Positions 18,015-26,605 of a DNA stretch of 64,000 nt are shown here, in pieces (position 1 is the stretch's first letter; the number at the start of each line of letters is the position of its first letter). This DNA is from Betaproteobacteria bacterium HGW-Betaproteobacteria-11 (GTDB lineage: Bacteria; Pseudomonadota; Gammaproteobacteria; Burkholderiales; Rhodocyclaceae), in the NCBI GenBank assembly GCA_002842395.1, contig PHCV01000001.1:248001-312000 (forward strand). Direction: 5' to 3'. A program made the translations under genes and the position numbers. The notes below the pieces were generated by a model. The model made no database searches, was not told the DNA's origin, and was given only the letters and a program-made list of their open reading frames with translations.

Positions 18015-21000
18015 CTATTGCCAATCCCCGGAAGTGCTCGGCAAATTGTGCCCCCACCACCACGAATACAACACCGGAATCACAATCAGCGACAGTAGTG
18101 GCGCGGTGAGCATGCCACCTACCAGTGGCGCGGCGATGCGTTTCATTACTTCAGCTCCGGCGCCTTGGCTGACCATCACGGGCAGCAAGCCGGCGACGAT
18201 CACCGAGACGGTCATCATCTTCGGGCGGATGCGCAGCAGTGCGCCCTGGATGATGGCCTGGTGCAGGTCGCGGCGGTTGTTCAGGCGTCCGGCCTGGCGC
18301 AGTTCTTCGATGGCGTTGTCGAGGTAGAGCAGCATCACCACGCCGAATTCGGCGGCCACTCCGGCAAGTGCGATGAAGCCCACCGCTACGGCCACCGACA
18401 GGTTATAGCCCAGCGCGTACACCAGCCAGAAGCCGCCGATCAGGGAGAACGGCAGGCACAGCAGCACCAGCAGCACTTTGCCGAAATGGCGGAAGTGCAG
18501 GTACAGCAGCATTACTACCAGCACCAACGTGAGCGGGATGACCCATTGCAGGCGTTCTTTGGCATGCTGCAAATTGACGTACTGGCCGGACCATGCAACG
18601 GCGTAGCCCGGCGGTATTTTCACCGACTGTTCCAGCGCGTGCCTGGCATCATTCACGTAGCCGCCGAGGTCGCGCCCGGCAATATCTATGTACACATAGG
18701 CGGTCAGGCGGGCATTCTCGCTCTTGATTTCCGCCGCGCCGTCGCTGAAGTGCAGATGCGCCAGTTCGCCCAGCGGCACTTGCGCGCCGGACGGCGTGGT
18801 GACGCGGCTGGCTTCCAGCGCTTGCAGCGAGTCGCGCAGCGCGCGCGGGTAGCGCAGGTTGATCGGATAGCGTTCGCGCCCATCCACCACCATGCCAATG
18901 TTCTCGCCGCCGATGGCGCTCTGCACCAGCCGCTGCACGTCGGCGACGGTAACGCCGTAGCGCGCAGCTGCGGCGCGGTTGATGTCTATGTCCAGATAGC
19001 GCCCGCCGCTGGCGCGCTCGGCAAATACATTGCGCGTGCCGGGGACGCTTTTAACCGCCGCCTCGACCTGTTGTGTCAGTTGTGCGATGCCTTGCAAATT
19101 CGGGCCGGTGACCTTGATGCCCAGCGGCGTCCGGATGCCGGTGGAGAGCATGTCGATGCGAGTGCGGATCGGGTAGCCCCAGGAGTTGGTCAGCCCCGGC
19201 AGGTGTACCTGGTCGTCAAGTTTTTGTATCAGTTGCTCCGTCGTTTCGCCCGGCGGCCATTGTTCGCGTGGCTTGAGCAGGATGGTAGTTTCCAGCATCG
19301 AGAGCGGCGCGGAGTCGGTCGCCGTGTCGGCGCGCCCGGCCTTGCCAAATACGCGCTCGACTTCCGGCATGGCCTTGATCAGGCGGTCGGTGATTTGCAG
19401 GATGTTCGCCGCTTCGTCGATGGACAGGCCGGGCAAGGTCGTCGGCATGTAGAGCAGGTCGCCTTCATACAGCGGCGGCATGAATTCGCTGCCCAGTTGG
19501 GCCAGCGGCCAGGCCATGGTGAGTGACAGCAGCAGCGCGGCGATCAACGTCAGCTTGCGCTTGCCCAGCGCGGCCAGCAGCACGGGGCGGTACAGCGCTT
19601 GCAGGAAGCGGTTCAGCGGGTTGCGCTGTTCCGTGGCGATGTGTCCACGTATGAAATAGCCCATCAGCACCGGCGTGAGCGTCACCGCCAAAAATGCGCT
19701 GGCGGCCATGGCGTAAGTCTTGGTGTAGGCCAGCGGCGCGAAAAGTTTCCCCTCCTGCCCGCCCAGCGTTAATACCGGCAGGAAGGAAACGGTGATGACC
19801 AGCAGCGAGAAGAACAGGGCAGGGCCGACTTCCAGCGAACTGGTTCTTACTATTTCCCAGTAATCACGTTCCGCCCCGGCGTGCTCCAGATGCTTATGCA
19901 TGTTTTCGATCATCACAATGGCGGCGTCAACCATCGCGCCGATGGCGATGGCGATGCCGCCCAGCGACATGAGATTGGCGCTGACACCTTGTTGCTCCAT
20001 GACAATGAAGGCGACCAGGATGCCGACAGGCAAGGTCACTACCGCCACCAGAGAGGAGCGCAGATGGAACAGGAACAGCAGGCAGACTAGCGCCACCGCC
20101 AGCGATTCCTCGATCAGTTTCTCGCGCAGCGTGCCGATGGCACGCTCTATCAAACCAGAGCGGTCGTAGGTAACCACCAGTTCCACGCCCTCGGGCAAGC
20201 CGGCCTTGAGTTCTTCCAGCCGCGTTTTGACGCGCTCTATGGTTTCCAGCGCGTTGTGGCCGTAGCGCATAACCACGATGCCGCCCACCGCTTCGCCCTC
20301 GCCGTCGAGATCGGTGACGCCGCGCCGTGCCGCGGGGCCGGTCTGGATGTGTGCCACGTCCTGCAAACGGATGGGAACGCCCTGCGCATCAGCGCCCAAT
20401 GGGATCTGGCGGAAATCATCCAGCGTCCTGAGGTAGCCGCGCGCCCGGATCATGTATTCGGCACGCCCCATTTCCACCACGGAACCGCCACCCGCCAGGT
20501 TGCTGTCGCGCACCGCTTGTTCCACCTTGTCCAGCGTCAGTCGATACGCGGCTAGCCGGCTCGGGTTCACCTCGATCTGGTATTGCCGCGCCATGCCCCC
20601 GATGCTTGCCACTTCGGCGACGCCGGGCAGGCTTTGCAATTCGTATTTCAGGAAGAAATCCTGCAAGGCGCGCAACTCGTCCGGGTTGTGATGATGCTGG
20701 CGGTCGGTCAGCGCATATTGGAACACCCAGCCCACGCCGGATGCATCCGGCCCCAGCGCCGGAGTCACGCCGGGTGGCAGCTTGCCCGCCATCTGGCTGA
20801 GGTATTCGAGCACGCGCGTGCGCGCCCAGTAAGGGTCGGTGCCGTCCTTGAAAATAATGTAGATGAACGACTCGCCGAACATGGAAAAGCCGCGCACTGC
20901 CGTCGAGCCGGGCACCGACAGCAGCGCCGAGGTAAGGGGGTAGGTGATCTGGTCTTCCACGATTTGCGGCGACTGGCCGGGGTAGGCGGTCGTGATGATG

Positions 21001-21140
21001 ACCTGGACATCCGAAAGATCGGGGATGGCGTCCAGCGGGGTGTGCCGGAAGGCATACACGCCCCATGCGCTGAGCAGTGCTGCAAGCAGCAACACCAGCA
21101 GGCGGTTGCGCAGCGACCAGGAGATGATGCGGGCGATCAT
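18015..21140 (-). CDS. cusA: Copper/silver RND efflux pump CusA
   Basis: A 1041-residue heavy-metal RND permease. It starts MIARIISWSLRNRLLVLLLAALLSAWG (first membrane helix) and has two periplasmic loops and the TM4 motif GAMVDAAIVMIENMHKHLE with the proton-relay acidic residue. The CusA-type stretch reads MPTTLPGLSIDEAANIL through GKAGRADTATDSAPLSMLETTI. These signatures favour Cu(I)/Ag(I) over Zn/Co specificity. It overlaps cusB by 4 bases. No outer-membrane channel (cusC) is present on either side, so another channel must serve it. The region is lower in G+C than the flanking genes. Confidence 0.93.
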   Translation of the reverse strand: MIARIISWSLRNRLLVLLLAALLSAWGVYAFRHTPLDAIPDLSDVQVIITTAYPGQSPQIVEDQITYPLTSALLSVPGSTAVRGFSMFGESFIYIIFKDGTDPYWARTRVLEYLSQMAGKLPPGVTPALGPDASGVGWVFQYALTDRQHHHNPDELRALQDFFLKYELQSLPGVAEVASIGGMARQYQIEVNPSRLAAYRLTLDKVEQAVRDSNLAGGGSVVEMGRAEYMIRARGYLRTLDDFRQIPLGADAQGVPIRLQDVAHIQTGPAARRGVTDLDGEGEAVGGIVVMRYGHNALETIERVKTRLEELKAGLPEGVELVVTYDRSGLIERAIGTLREKLIEESLAVALVCLLFLFHLRSSLVAVVTLPVGILVAFIVMEQQGVSANLMSLGGIAIAIGAMVDAAIVMIENMHKHLEHAGAERDYWEIVRTSSLEVGPALFFSLLVITVSFLPVLTLGGQEGKLFAPLAYTKTYAMAASAFLAVTLTPVLMGYFIRGHIATEQRNPLNRFLQALYRPVLLAALGKRKLTLIAALLLSLTMAWPLAQLGSEFMPPLYEGDLLYMPTTLPGLSIDEAANILQITDRLIKAMPEVERVFGKAGRADTATDSAPLSMLETTILLKPREQWPPGETTEQLIQKLDDQVHLPGLTNSWGYPIRTRIDMLSTGIRTPLGIKVTGPNLQGIAQLTQQVEAAVKSVPGTRNVFAERASGGRYLDIDINRAAAARYGVTVADVQRLVQSAIGGENIGMVVDGRERYPINLRYPRALRDSLQALEASRVTTPSGAQVPLGELAHLHFSDGAAEIKSENARLTAYVYIDIAGRDLGGYVNDARHALEQSVKIPPGYAVAWSGQYVNLQHAKERLQWVIPLTLVLVVMLLYLHFRHFGKVLLVLLCLPFSLIGGFWLVYALGYNLSVAVAVGFIALAGVAAEFGVVMLLYLDNAIEELRQAGRLNNRRDLHQAIIQGALLRIRPKMMTVSVIVAGLLPVMVSQGAGAEVMKRIAAPLVGGMLTAPLLSLIVIPVLYSWWWGHNLPSTSGDWQ

Positions 21141-22447
21141 TGGTGCAAATGTTCTTGCATACGCTGTGCGGCATCGTTCAGCGAGGCCGCTGCATCCAGC
21201 AGGAATTGCCCGTTCACCGCCACTTCCGCGCCTTCCAGCAGACCGTCGATGATCTCGATCTCGTCGCCGCTTTCGATCCCGGTTTCGACGCTGAGCGGGA
21301 TGAAGTGACCCCCGCCACGCGACAGCATCACCCTGTCGCCGTCGCCGTTGTGCATCACCGACGAGCGCGGCACCACCAGCGCCTCGTGGGGCTGAGTATG
21401 GATGATCGCGTCAACAAAGCTGCCAGGGCGCAAGTGCAAATTTTTGTTGTCTATTGCAACCCTCGCGCTGACCTTGTTGTTTTCGGCGATGGGGTTGAGG
21501 AAGTCGAGATTGGCCTGGATTTTCCGCCCGTCGGCGGTTTTTATGGTCACCATGTCACCGCGTTGCACGCGCGCGACCTGGTCGGGATACAGCGCAATAT
21601 CAACCCATACCTTTGCGACATCGGCCAAGGTGAACAGCGTGGCGGAAGGCATGACGTAACTGCCTTCGCGCACGTTGATCCGGGTCACGACGCCCGATTC
21701 GGCCGCCACGATCTTGACCACCTCAAATATCGTCCTGGAGTCCTCGATTTTCTGCACGGTATCGAAGCCGATATCTTCATGGAGAAAGCGGGTTCTTTCC
21801 CTGGAAAAGTCCTGCAGCAGGTTCATCGCATATTCGTCTTCCTGAAAACGGACATCGCCTATGCTTTGCAATATCTGGCTGCGCCGTTCCAGAAAGCGGA
21901 TAAATTGCTTTTGCTGCGCGATCAGTTCTTGAGCATATATCTCGTAGATTACCTGCCCTTTTTCGATCTTTTGCCCGATGGAGTGGATATACGTTTTCTT
22001 GATCAGGCCATCGAATTTGCTGTGAATGTTGTAAGCGGCGCTGCCGTCTTCCGTCACGTTGCCATAGGTAACGAATTCCCGGCTGAGGATGGATTTTTTC
22101 ACGCTTGCCAGGCGGACGCCGAGCTTCTGCATGGATGCGCTATCAACATGGATGCCGTGGTCGTGTCCGGTATGGTTCTTGGCCTCCACCAGGTCCATGC
22201 CGCATATCGGGCAGGTGCCCGGATGATTCTGCATGATCTCAGGATGCATCGGGCAGATCCAGGTTTCCCCTTGCCCGGGTTTGTTGATGCTGAACAAGGT
22301 TGACGGATTGGTATCGGATGGCGCAACAGCGCCGGAAGAAGCCACCTGGGTTTCATTCCATGAAATCGAGATGTGCTGATAACAGAAATATGAGGATAGT
22401 ATGGCGGCTGCCAACAGTGCAAGGCCTGCTGTTATTTTCTTCGCCAT
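21137..22447 (-). CDS. cusB: RND efflux adaptor CusB with heavy-metal-binding domain
   Basis: A 436-residue membrane-fusion protein. It has an N-terminal membrane anchor (residues 5-23) and a heavy-metal-binding domain CPMHPEIMQNHPGTCPICGMDL near 64-85. It then shows the lipoyl/barrel and helical-hairpin regions of an RND adaptor (VTYGNVTEDGSAAYNIHSKFDG; RINVREGSYVMPSATLFTLAD). It bridges CusA to an outer-membrane channel and handles Cu/Ag in the periplasm. It starts only 44 bases after the nirK-operon terminator, so it may have its own promoter or depend on read-through. Confidence 0.92.
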   Translation of the reverse strand: MAKKITAGLALLAAAILSSYFCYQHISISWNETQVASSGAVAPSDTNPSTLFSINKPGQGETWICPMHPEIMQNHPGTCPICGMDLVEAKNHTGHDHGIHVDSASMQKLGVRLASVKKSILSREFVTYGNVTEDGSAAYNIHSKFDGLIKKTYIHSIGQKIEKGQVIYEIYAQELIAQQKQFIRFLERRSQILQSIGDVRFQEDEYAMNLLQDFSRERTRFLHEDIGFDTVQKIEDSRTIFEVVKIVAAESGVVTRINVREGSYVMPSATLFTLADVAKVWVDIALYPDQVARVQRGDMVTIKTADGRKIQANLDFLNPIAENNKVSARVAIDNKNLHLRPGSFVDAIIHTQPHEALVVPRSSVMHNGDGDRVMLSRGGGHFIPLSVETGIESGDEIEIIDGLLEGAEVAVNGQFLLDAAASLNDAAQRMQEHLHQ

Positions 22448-22490
22448 ATTTGGTCGTTCGGTTTCTTGTCGCGTGAAAATAAAAAACTAA

Positions 22491-22521
22491 AGTTAAAAAA
22501 GAAGGGAGGCTTGCGCCCCCC
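22491..22521 (-). terminator. Rho-independent terminator of the ncg-nirK operon
   Basis: On the minus strand GGGGGGC, loop GCAA and GCCTCCC form a 7-bp stem (one G-T pair) followed by TTCTTTTTT. It lies 20 bases beyond the nirK stop and before cusB. Confidence 0.75.
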
Positions 22522-22540
22522 TAGTACTACAACGACTGAA

Positions 22541-23506
22541 TCATTTCAGGATGATCATCTCACCCTTGCCCTTTTTCGGGTCGGCGTCCTTCTTGCTTAC
22601 CAGAATCGTAATCGCGCCGCGCAGGGCTGCGTTCATGGAGTGATCAACAATTGCGATACCGGCTACTTCCTTGTCTTTTGGTGTCACAAGGTCGAAAGTG
22701 GCGGCTTCAGCCACGGCCACGTTGTAGGTCTGAATCCCGTACAGCGTGTTCTTCGGGTTGCCGTTGATGTACACGCGATCCCAGATGCTGGCGATAGGAT
22801 GCAGCGCGACTGGCAGGTTGATGTTGGCGTTCACGAAATAGATACGCACGCGTTCGCCCGGCTTGGCTTCCAGCACGTCGTGGTCGCCTTTCGGATCATG
22901 CACAGGATCGTAGTGCAGGACCTTGCCGTTGATCAACGAACCCTTCCAGGCGGCCGGGTCATTCAGCATTGCGCCGTAGTTCTCTACATCCGGAAAGTAC
23001 TGCTGCTGAACCAGCACATACTCGCGATCGGCCTTGGGATAGTTCTTCTTGTCCTTAGGTTCGACGATGATCACGCCATACATGCCGCGTGCGATGTGCT
23101 GCACCATCGGGCTTGCGCCGCAGTGGTACATGAACACGCCGGGAACCTTGGCTTCAAAGGTGAAATGCTTGCTTTGGCCAGGCTTGACTTCGGCGAACTC
23201 ATCCAACACGTTGACTTGCGCTGCGTGGAAGTCCATTGCATGCGAGTTCTTGTTTTCAGCTGGATTGACTAGGGTGAAATCCACGGTATCGCCTTCATCC
23301 ACGCGCACTGGCTTGCCGGGGATGGAGCCGTCGAATGTCCATGCTGCCATGGTATCCGCGCCGCCTACCAGCTTGCCATTGGTCTGCACGTCAGTTTCCA
23401 TGGCCGTCATGGTGATCTTGACGGTTTTCGCAAAAGCCTGCTGCGCGGGAAAAAGCGCAGTTGCCGTTATTGCTGCAATTGCTGCTTTTTTAAATGATGT
23501 ATGCAT
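22541..23506 (-). CDS. nirK: Copper-containing nitrite reductase NirK
   Basis: A 321-residue two-cupredoxin nitrite reductase with a signal peptide (residues 1-26, ending QQAFAK). Type 1 copper ligands are His89, Cys129, His137 and Met142. Type 2 ligands are His94, His128 and His289; the catalytic pair is Asp92 (MDFHA) and His236 (VALHPIAS). The Cys-to-His spacing of eight residues resembles AniA-type enzymes rather than the Alcaligenes type. It reduces nitrite to NO in the periplasm. It is last in an operon with a multicopper oxidase and two cytochromes c, the order of the ncgABC-nirK cluster of Nitrosomonas europaea. Confidence 0.92.
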   Translation of the reverse strand: MHTSFKKAAIAAITATALFPAQQAFAKTVKITMTAMETDVQTNGKLVGGADTMAAWTFDGSIPGKPVRVDEGDTVDFTLVNPAENKNSHAMDFHAAQVNVLDEFAEVKPGQSKHFTFEAKVPGVFMYHCGASPMVQHIARGMYGVIIVEPKDKKNYPKADREYVLVQQQYFPDVENYGAMLNDPAAWKGSLINGKVLHYDPVHDPKGDHDVLEAKPGERVRIYFVNANINLPVALHPIASIWDRVYINGNPKNTLYGIQTYNVAVAEAATFDLVTPKDKEVAGIAIVDHSMNAALRGAITILVSKKDADPKKGKGEMIILK

Positions 23507-23588
23507 AATCGTTCCCCTTCTGTAGGTTGGTTAACCACCAAACAACTTTTTGAAACTGCCTCTCCTCCACTGCTTCACTGCACTACTA

Positions 23589-23939
23589 TCAGGATCCGAA
23601 TTTGCATTTGCACAATACGCGTAGATGCAACACTAAATCCTTGATTTCTTCATCGCTCAACACCCCTTCCCACTGTGGCATCAAGACCGATTTGCTGATG
23701 GAAGTGCCACCTTCCTTGATGACCTTGAACAACATGTCGTCCGCGCGTCCCGACATCGCCTTGGAATCGGTGTGGTCGCGCGGAATGACCGACATGTCGC
23801 GGATGTTCACGCCATTGCCGTTGCCTTCCATGCCGTGGCATTGGACACAATAAGCCTTGTAGTTGTCGGCGGCGGTTTCTTTGGCCTGCGCCTGTGCCGT
23901 GTAGGCCAGCAAAACCGCAAACAATAATTTATTTAGCAT
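23589..23939 (-). CDS. ncgC: Monoheme cytochrome c (NcgC-like)
   Basis: A 116-residue periplasmic cytochrome with a signal peptide (cleaved after about residue 19). The heme motif CVQCH is at residues 31-35 and the distal Met is probably in LMPQWEG near 86. Its start overlaps the end of the diheme cytochrome gene by 11 bases. By analogy with the Nitrosomonas cluster it probably passes electrons to NirK or helps tolerate nitrite/NO. The C-terminal tail LCKCKFGS is unusual in carrying two extra cysteines. Confidence 0.85.
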   Translation of the reverse strand: MLNKLLFAVLLAYTAQAQAKETAADNYKAYCVQCHGMEGNGNGVNIRDMSVIPRDHTDSKAMSGRADDMLFKVIKEGGTSISKSVLMPQWEGVLSDEEIKDLVLHLRVLCKCKFGS

Positions 23940-24612
23940 TGACGGCCTCCTTGCTCAACATTTCAAGGTATTGCACCAACTTCTGGATACCGCTGTCTGA
24001 TACATGCTTGTTTGGCATCCAGGTTTTTGGCTCCCAAGCCTGCGGGTTGCGAATGAAGCTCGCCATGAATTCAGGTTGTAAACGGTTTGCCGCCGTATAA
24101 ACCTGCGGTCCGGAAAAACCGCCATATTCCGGTTCAATCAGATGGCAGGTCATGCAGCCCTGAAACTTGTCGAAATTCATTTCGCCCATCTGTTTCGTGA
24201 TCGTACCGGGCACGATTTTTTCCTTGGCGATGAGGTCGTCATGCGGTTTCAGTTTCATCAACTCGGCTGCGATGGCGGTTGCGTCCTCTTTGGAAATTGC
24301 AACGTGATCGGTAAGCGTGGAAACGTCGATCTCGTCACCCTTGGGGCCGGGCTTGATGTGGTCGCCGTAGTACATCCCGGCGGGACGGATGCGTGTTGGT
24401 TTTTGCAGCCAGGAAACTATCCATTTCTGGAGGTACTTGTTGCCCGCATAGGAGAGGTCTGGACCTTTTTTCGCAAGGGCTTCCTTCAAGGTTTGTGCCA
24501 CCGGCCCAGAAATATTGTGGCAGGTCGCGCAATCCTTTTGCAGCAACCCTTCCTCGGCAACCGCAGTACCGGAAAAAACCAGCGCAGCAGACAAGATAAA
24601 TAACTGTTTCAC
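23929..24612 (-). CDS. ncgB: Diheme cytochrome c (NcgB-like)
   Basis: A 227-residue periplasmic protein with a signal peptide (residues 1-19) and two heme c motifs, CATCH at 28-32 and CMTCH at 153-157. A second half containing MPNKHVSDSGIQKLVQYLEML resembles class I cytochrome c folds. It lies 2 bases after the multicopper oxidase gene. Operon position and heme content match NcgB of the Nitrosomonas nirK cluster; the electron partner is inferred. Confidence 0.85.
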   Translation of the reverse strand: MKQLFILSAALVFSGTAVAEEGLLQKDCATCHNISGPVAQTLKEALAKKGPDLSYAGNKYLQKWIVSWLQKPTRIRPAGMYYGDHIKPGPKGDEIDVSTLTDHVAISKEDATAIAAELMKLKPHDDLIAKEKIVPGTITKQMGEMNFDKFQGCMTCHLIEPEYGGFSGPQVYTAANRLQPEFMASFIRNPQAWEPKTWMPNKHVSDSGIQKLVQYLEMLSKEAVNAK

Positions 24613-24614
24613 GT

Positions 24615-25655
24615 TTACTTTCTCCTTTTACCCTGTTCCACGACCCTGCCCTGGAAGCCTAGGCTGTTGAAAATGCCATAACCCTTTTTCATGGATTCGC
24701 TGTAGAAGAAGTTCGGGTCATACACCTTGTCCTTCCATACGTACCAAGCCTCCATCGGTATCCCATCGTATTCGATGACAGTCATCGGGCCGCCCATCAT
24801 CGCGCCGTTGTTGGTCATGTGCCTGTCTACATGGTCGTGCATCACGAAATAACCGGGGTTGTTCATTTTGACAATCACGTCAAAACGCTCTCCGGGACCG
24901 ACTGGAACGGTGTCCGCATAGTAAGGGCTGGCAAGCGGATAGCCGTCCTTGGCGACAACCAGCATGTCATGGCCGTGCAAGTGCATCTGGTGCGTCTCGT
25001 CGCCGGCGCCGTATAGCCGCATTCTCAGCACGTCGCCTTTTTTGACCCTAATGGGCTGGGTCATGGGGAAAGATCTGCCGTTGATCGAAAAATAGTCGGC
25101 CACATCCGCCGGCATGCCGCCCTTGCCATAAACGTTGGCATAGGCCGATTGCCAGCTACTCATCATCAGGATGGCATCCTTGGTGACACTTTTATCGAGA
25201 TCGCTAGGATTTTTCGGATCGACGACAATCGGTCCCCACATGCCCCGGATGGCGACGTGCTCCCAGACATTGACATGGCAGTGGTACCACAGGCTGCCGG
25301 GGCGATCGGCCTTGAATTTGTAAGTGTAGGTTTCACCTGGTTCGATTTCGGACTGCTGGTTTACGCCGGCAACACCATCCATGTGCCAGCTATCGATCTG
25401 GTTGATGCCATGCCAGTGGATGGTATGGTTAAGCGTCGTGTTGTTGTCCACATGAACAGTTACGTCGTCGCCCTCTTTCACGTGAATCAATGGACCAGGA
25501 ACCTGTCCGTTGAAAGCGAACACCTTGTTCGTAAAACCCGGCGCCACATCGATGGTCACTTCATCGATCGTCAGGTGGAATTCGCGTTGCTCGCCCCAGC
25601 ATAAGGCTGGCAGTAATGCGACGCTGAAAATCAGTTTCCGAACTATGACATTCAT
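24615..25655 (-). CDS. ncgA: Two-domain multicopper oxidase (NcgA-like)
   Basis: A 346-residue secreted multicopper oxidase with signal peptide MNVIVRKLIFSVALLPALCWG. Copper motifs are HTIHWHG near residues 77-83, WYHCHVNVWEHVAIRGM near 123-139 (type 1 Cys126 in domain 1), HQMHLHGHDM, and HDHVDRHM in domain 2. Two cupredoxin domains rather than three place it among the small (trimer-forming) multicopper oxidases. In Nitrosomonas the ncgA-ncgB-ncgC-nirK order is the same and the products support nitrite tolerance. The gene follows the operon promoter after a 69-residue small frame. Confidence 0.88.
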   Translation of the reverse strand: MNVIVRKLIFSVALLPALCWGEQREFHLTIDEVTIDVAPGFTNKVFAFNGQVPGPLIHVKEGDDVTVHVDNNTTLNHTIHWHGINQIDSWHMDGVAGVNQQSEIEPGETYTYKFKADRPGSLWYHCHVNVWEHVAIRGMWGPIVVDPKNPSDLDKSVTKDAILMMSSWQSAYANVYGKGGMPADVADYFSINGRSFPMTQPIRVKKGDVLRMRLYGAGDETHQMHLHGHDMLVVAKDGYPLASPYYADTVPVGPGERFDVIVKMNNPGYFVMHDHVDRHMTNNGAMMGGPMTVIEYDGIPMEAWYVWKDKVYDPNFFYSESMKKGYGIFNSLGFQGRVVEQGKRRK

Positions 25656-25689
25656 AAATTCACCCCTACGTTGGCAGATCGAAAATACT

Positions 25690-25703
25690 AAATGGCCTCA
25701 TTT
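25690..25703. promoter_or_regulatory. Palindrome AAATG-N4-CATTT upstream of ncgA
   Basis: AAATGGCCTCATTT is a perfect 5-4-5 inverted repeat 35-48 bases before the ncgA start. It might bind a nitrite- or NO-responsive regulator; it is not a clear FNR (TTGAT-N4-ATCAA) or NsrR half-site match. Function inferred from position only. Confidence 0.3.
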
Positions 25704-25743
25704 GTTGCACCGGATTTCACGCGAATTCAAGCCGCATCGATTG

Positions 25744-25953
25744 CTACACATCTACACATTCGACGGAGCTTGATATGCGCTCCGCGCGCTGACCTTTCAG
25801 GAACAGCAACGCGACCCCGATCCTATGCAGGGCAACCACCTCGATAGGTGGGTTCTTATCCCAGTCAAAACGGATATAAGCCATAAATGCGCCATTGGCA
25901 ACGGCGGTCGCGAACAGAACCAGCGCCAATGTATTCAATTTTTCTTCCCCCAT
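25744..25953 (-). CDS. Small predicted membrane protein upstream of ncgA
   Basis: A 69-residue frame with one hydrophobic segment (LNTLALVLFATAVANGAFMAYI, about 6-27) followed by charged residues. It lies between a good sigma-70 promoter and ncgA, so it would be the first gene of the operon, but no strong ribosome binding site is seen before its ATG. I do not recognise the family. It may be a real small membrane protein or simply part of the leader. Confidence 0.4.
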   Translation of the reverse strand: MGEEKLNTLALVLFATAVANGAFMAYIRFDWDKNPPIEVVALHRIGVALLFLKGQRAERISSSVECVDV

Positions 25954-25980
25954 AAGCTGTTGTAAGGAATCACAGGAGTG

Positions 25981-26008
25981 AGCATAACAGCTTAAACAAG
26001 TAAGTCAA
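25981..26008 (-). promoter_or_regulatory. Sigma-70 promoter of the ncg-nirK operon
   Basis: On the minus strand TTGACT (26008-26003), 16 bases, then TATGCT (25986-25981) gives a good -35/-10 pair. Transcription would run leftward from about 25974 through the small frame into ncgA, ncgB, ncgC and nirK. Confidence 0.6.
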
Positions 26009-26025
26009 CAATAAAATTGTATAAT

Positions 26026-26547
26026 TAGTGCGCGTCTGCGATTGGGTCGATTGGTCCATGGTGTCAGCCCCAGCTTGCGCGATTCATGGGCAAAACCATC
26101 GTCGACCGGTGAATCGCCAGGAAGGCGAAGGCAAAGCGGTTATCTCGCCGTTTCGGTGTGCTGGATGCCGAGCTTGCTGGGGGGGGTGTCCTGCGCTGCC
26201 GCCAGGTCGCCGGCAAGGACCGGGACGGTATGGTCGTGCACCTCAATCGAACACGAAGGGATTGTCAGGCAGGAGGCCAAGGCGGCGGGGCGAAACACCA
26301 CCGGCCATTCCGTACCCCCGCTCGGGATTTGACACGGCCAGGCGTTGCCACCGTGCCTGGCCCGCCTTTTGGGCGAGGCGGTGGGCTTAAGGGAATCCTT
26401 TTTCCCGCCGGGCTCCTTCACCAGACCGGGGCCGGCTCAGTGTATCGGCTACAGTCGACCCGCAGCAGTTAGGCACCGAAAACGATTGTTTGGTGCGCGG
26501 TAGAGTTAACGGTTAATGCAGGGGTATTTCCCGCCCCTGCATTTTAA
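26026..26547 (+). other. Transcribed-looking segment without a supported gene
   Basis: About 520 bases are bounded by a TATAAT hexamer (26020-26025; no good -35) and a terminator (26515-26547). None of the overlapping frames on either strand shows a recognisable protein or clear codon bias. Self-complementary stretches are present: GGTCGA and ATGGT near 26045-26062 against ACCAT and TCGACC near 26093-26105, and GGCCAGGC against GCCTGGCC near 26336-26362. Canonical RNase P, tmRNA and 6S RNA landmarks were looked for and not found. A noncoding RNA or an eroded mobile element are both possible. Confidence 0.3.
26515..26547 (+). terminator. Terminator hairpin
   Basis: AATGCAGGGG (26515-26524), a 9-base loop, then CCCCTGCATT (26534-26543) and TTAATC. 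The 10-bp perfect stem plus short T run could end rightward transcription. Its reverse could also receive leftward transcription past acuI, which ends at 26606. Confidence 0.6.
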
Positions 26548-26605
26548 TCAAGTGGTTTAGCCTGCTCGGGGAACGTAGCGTAAGGGAGAGATGACGCTAT
26601 CAATT

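Noticed and set aside
26026-26547. RNase P RNA, tmRNA, 6S RNA or a cobalamin riboswitch
   Set aside because: The conserved landmarks of these RNAs (for example GAGGAAAGTCCGGGC of RNase P or a tmRNA tag reading frame) were not found; only general structure is visible.
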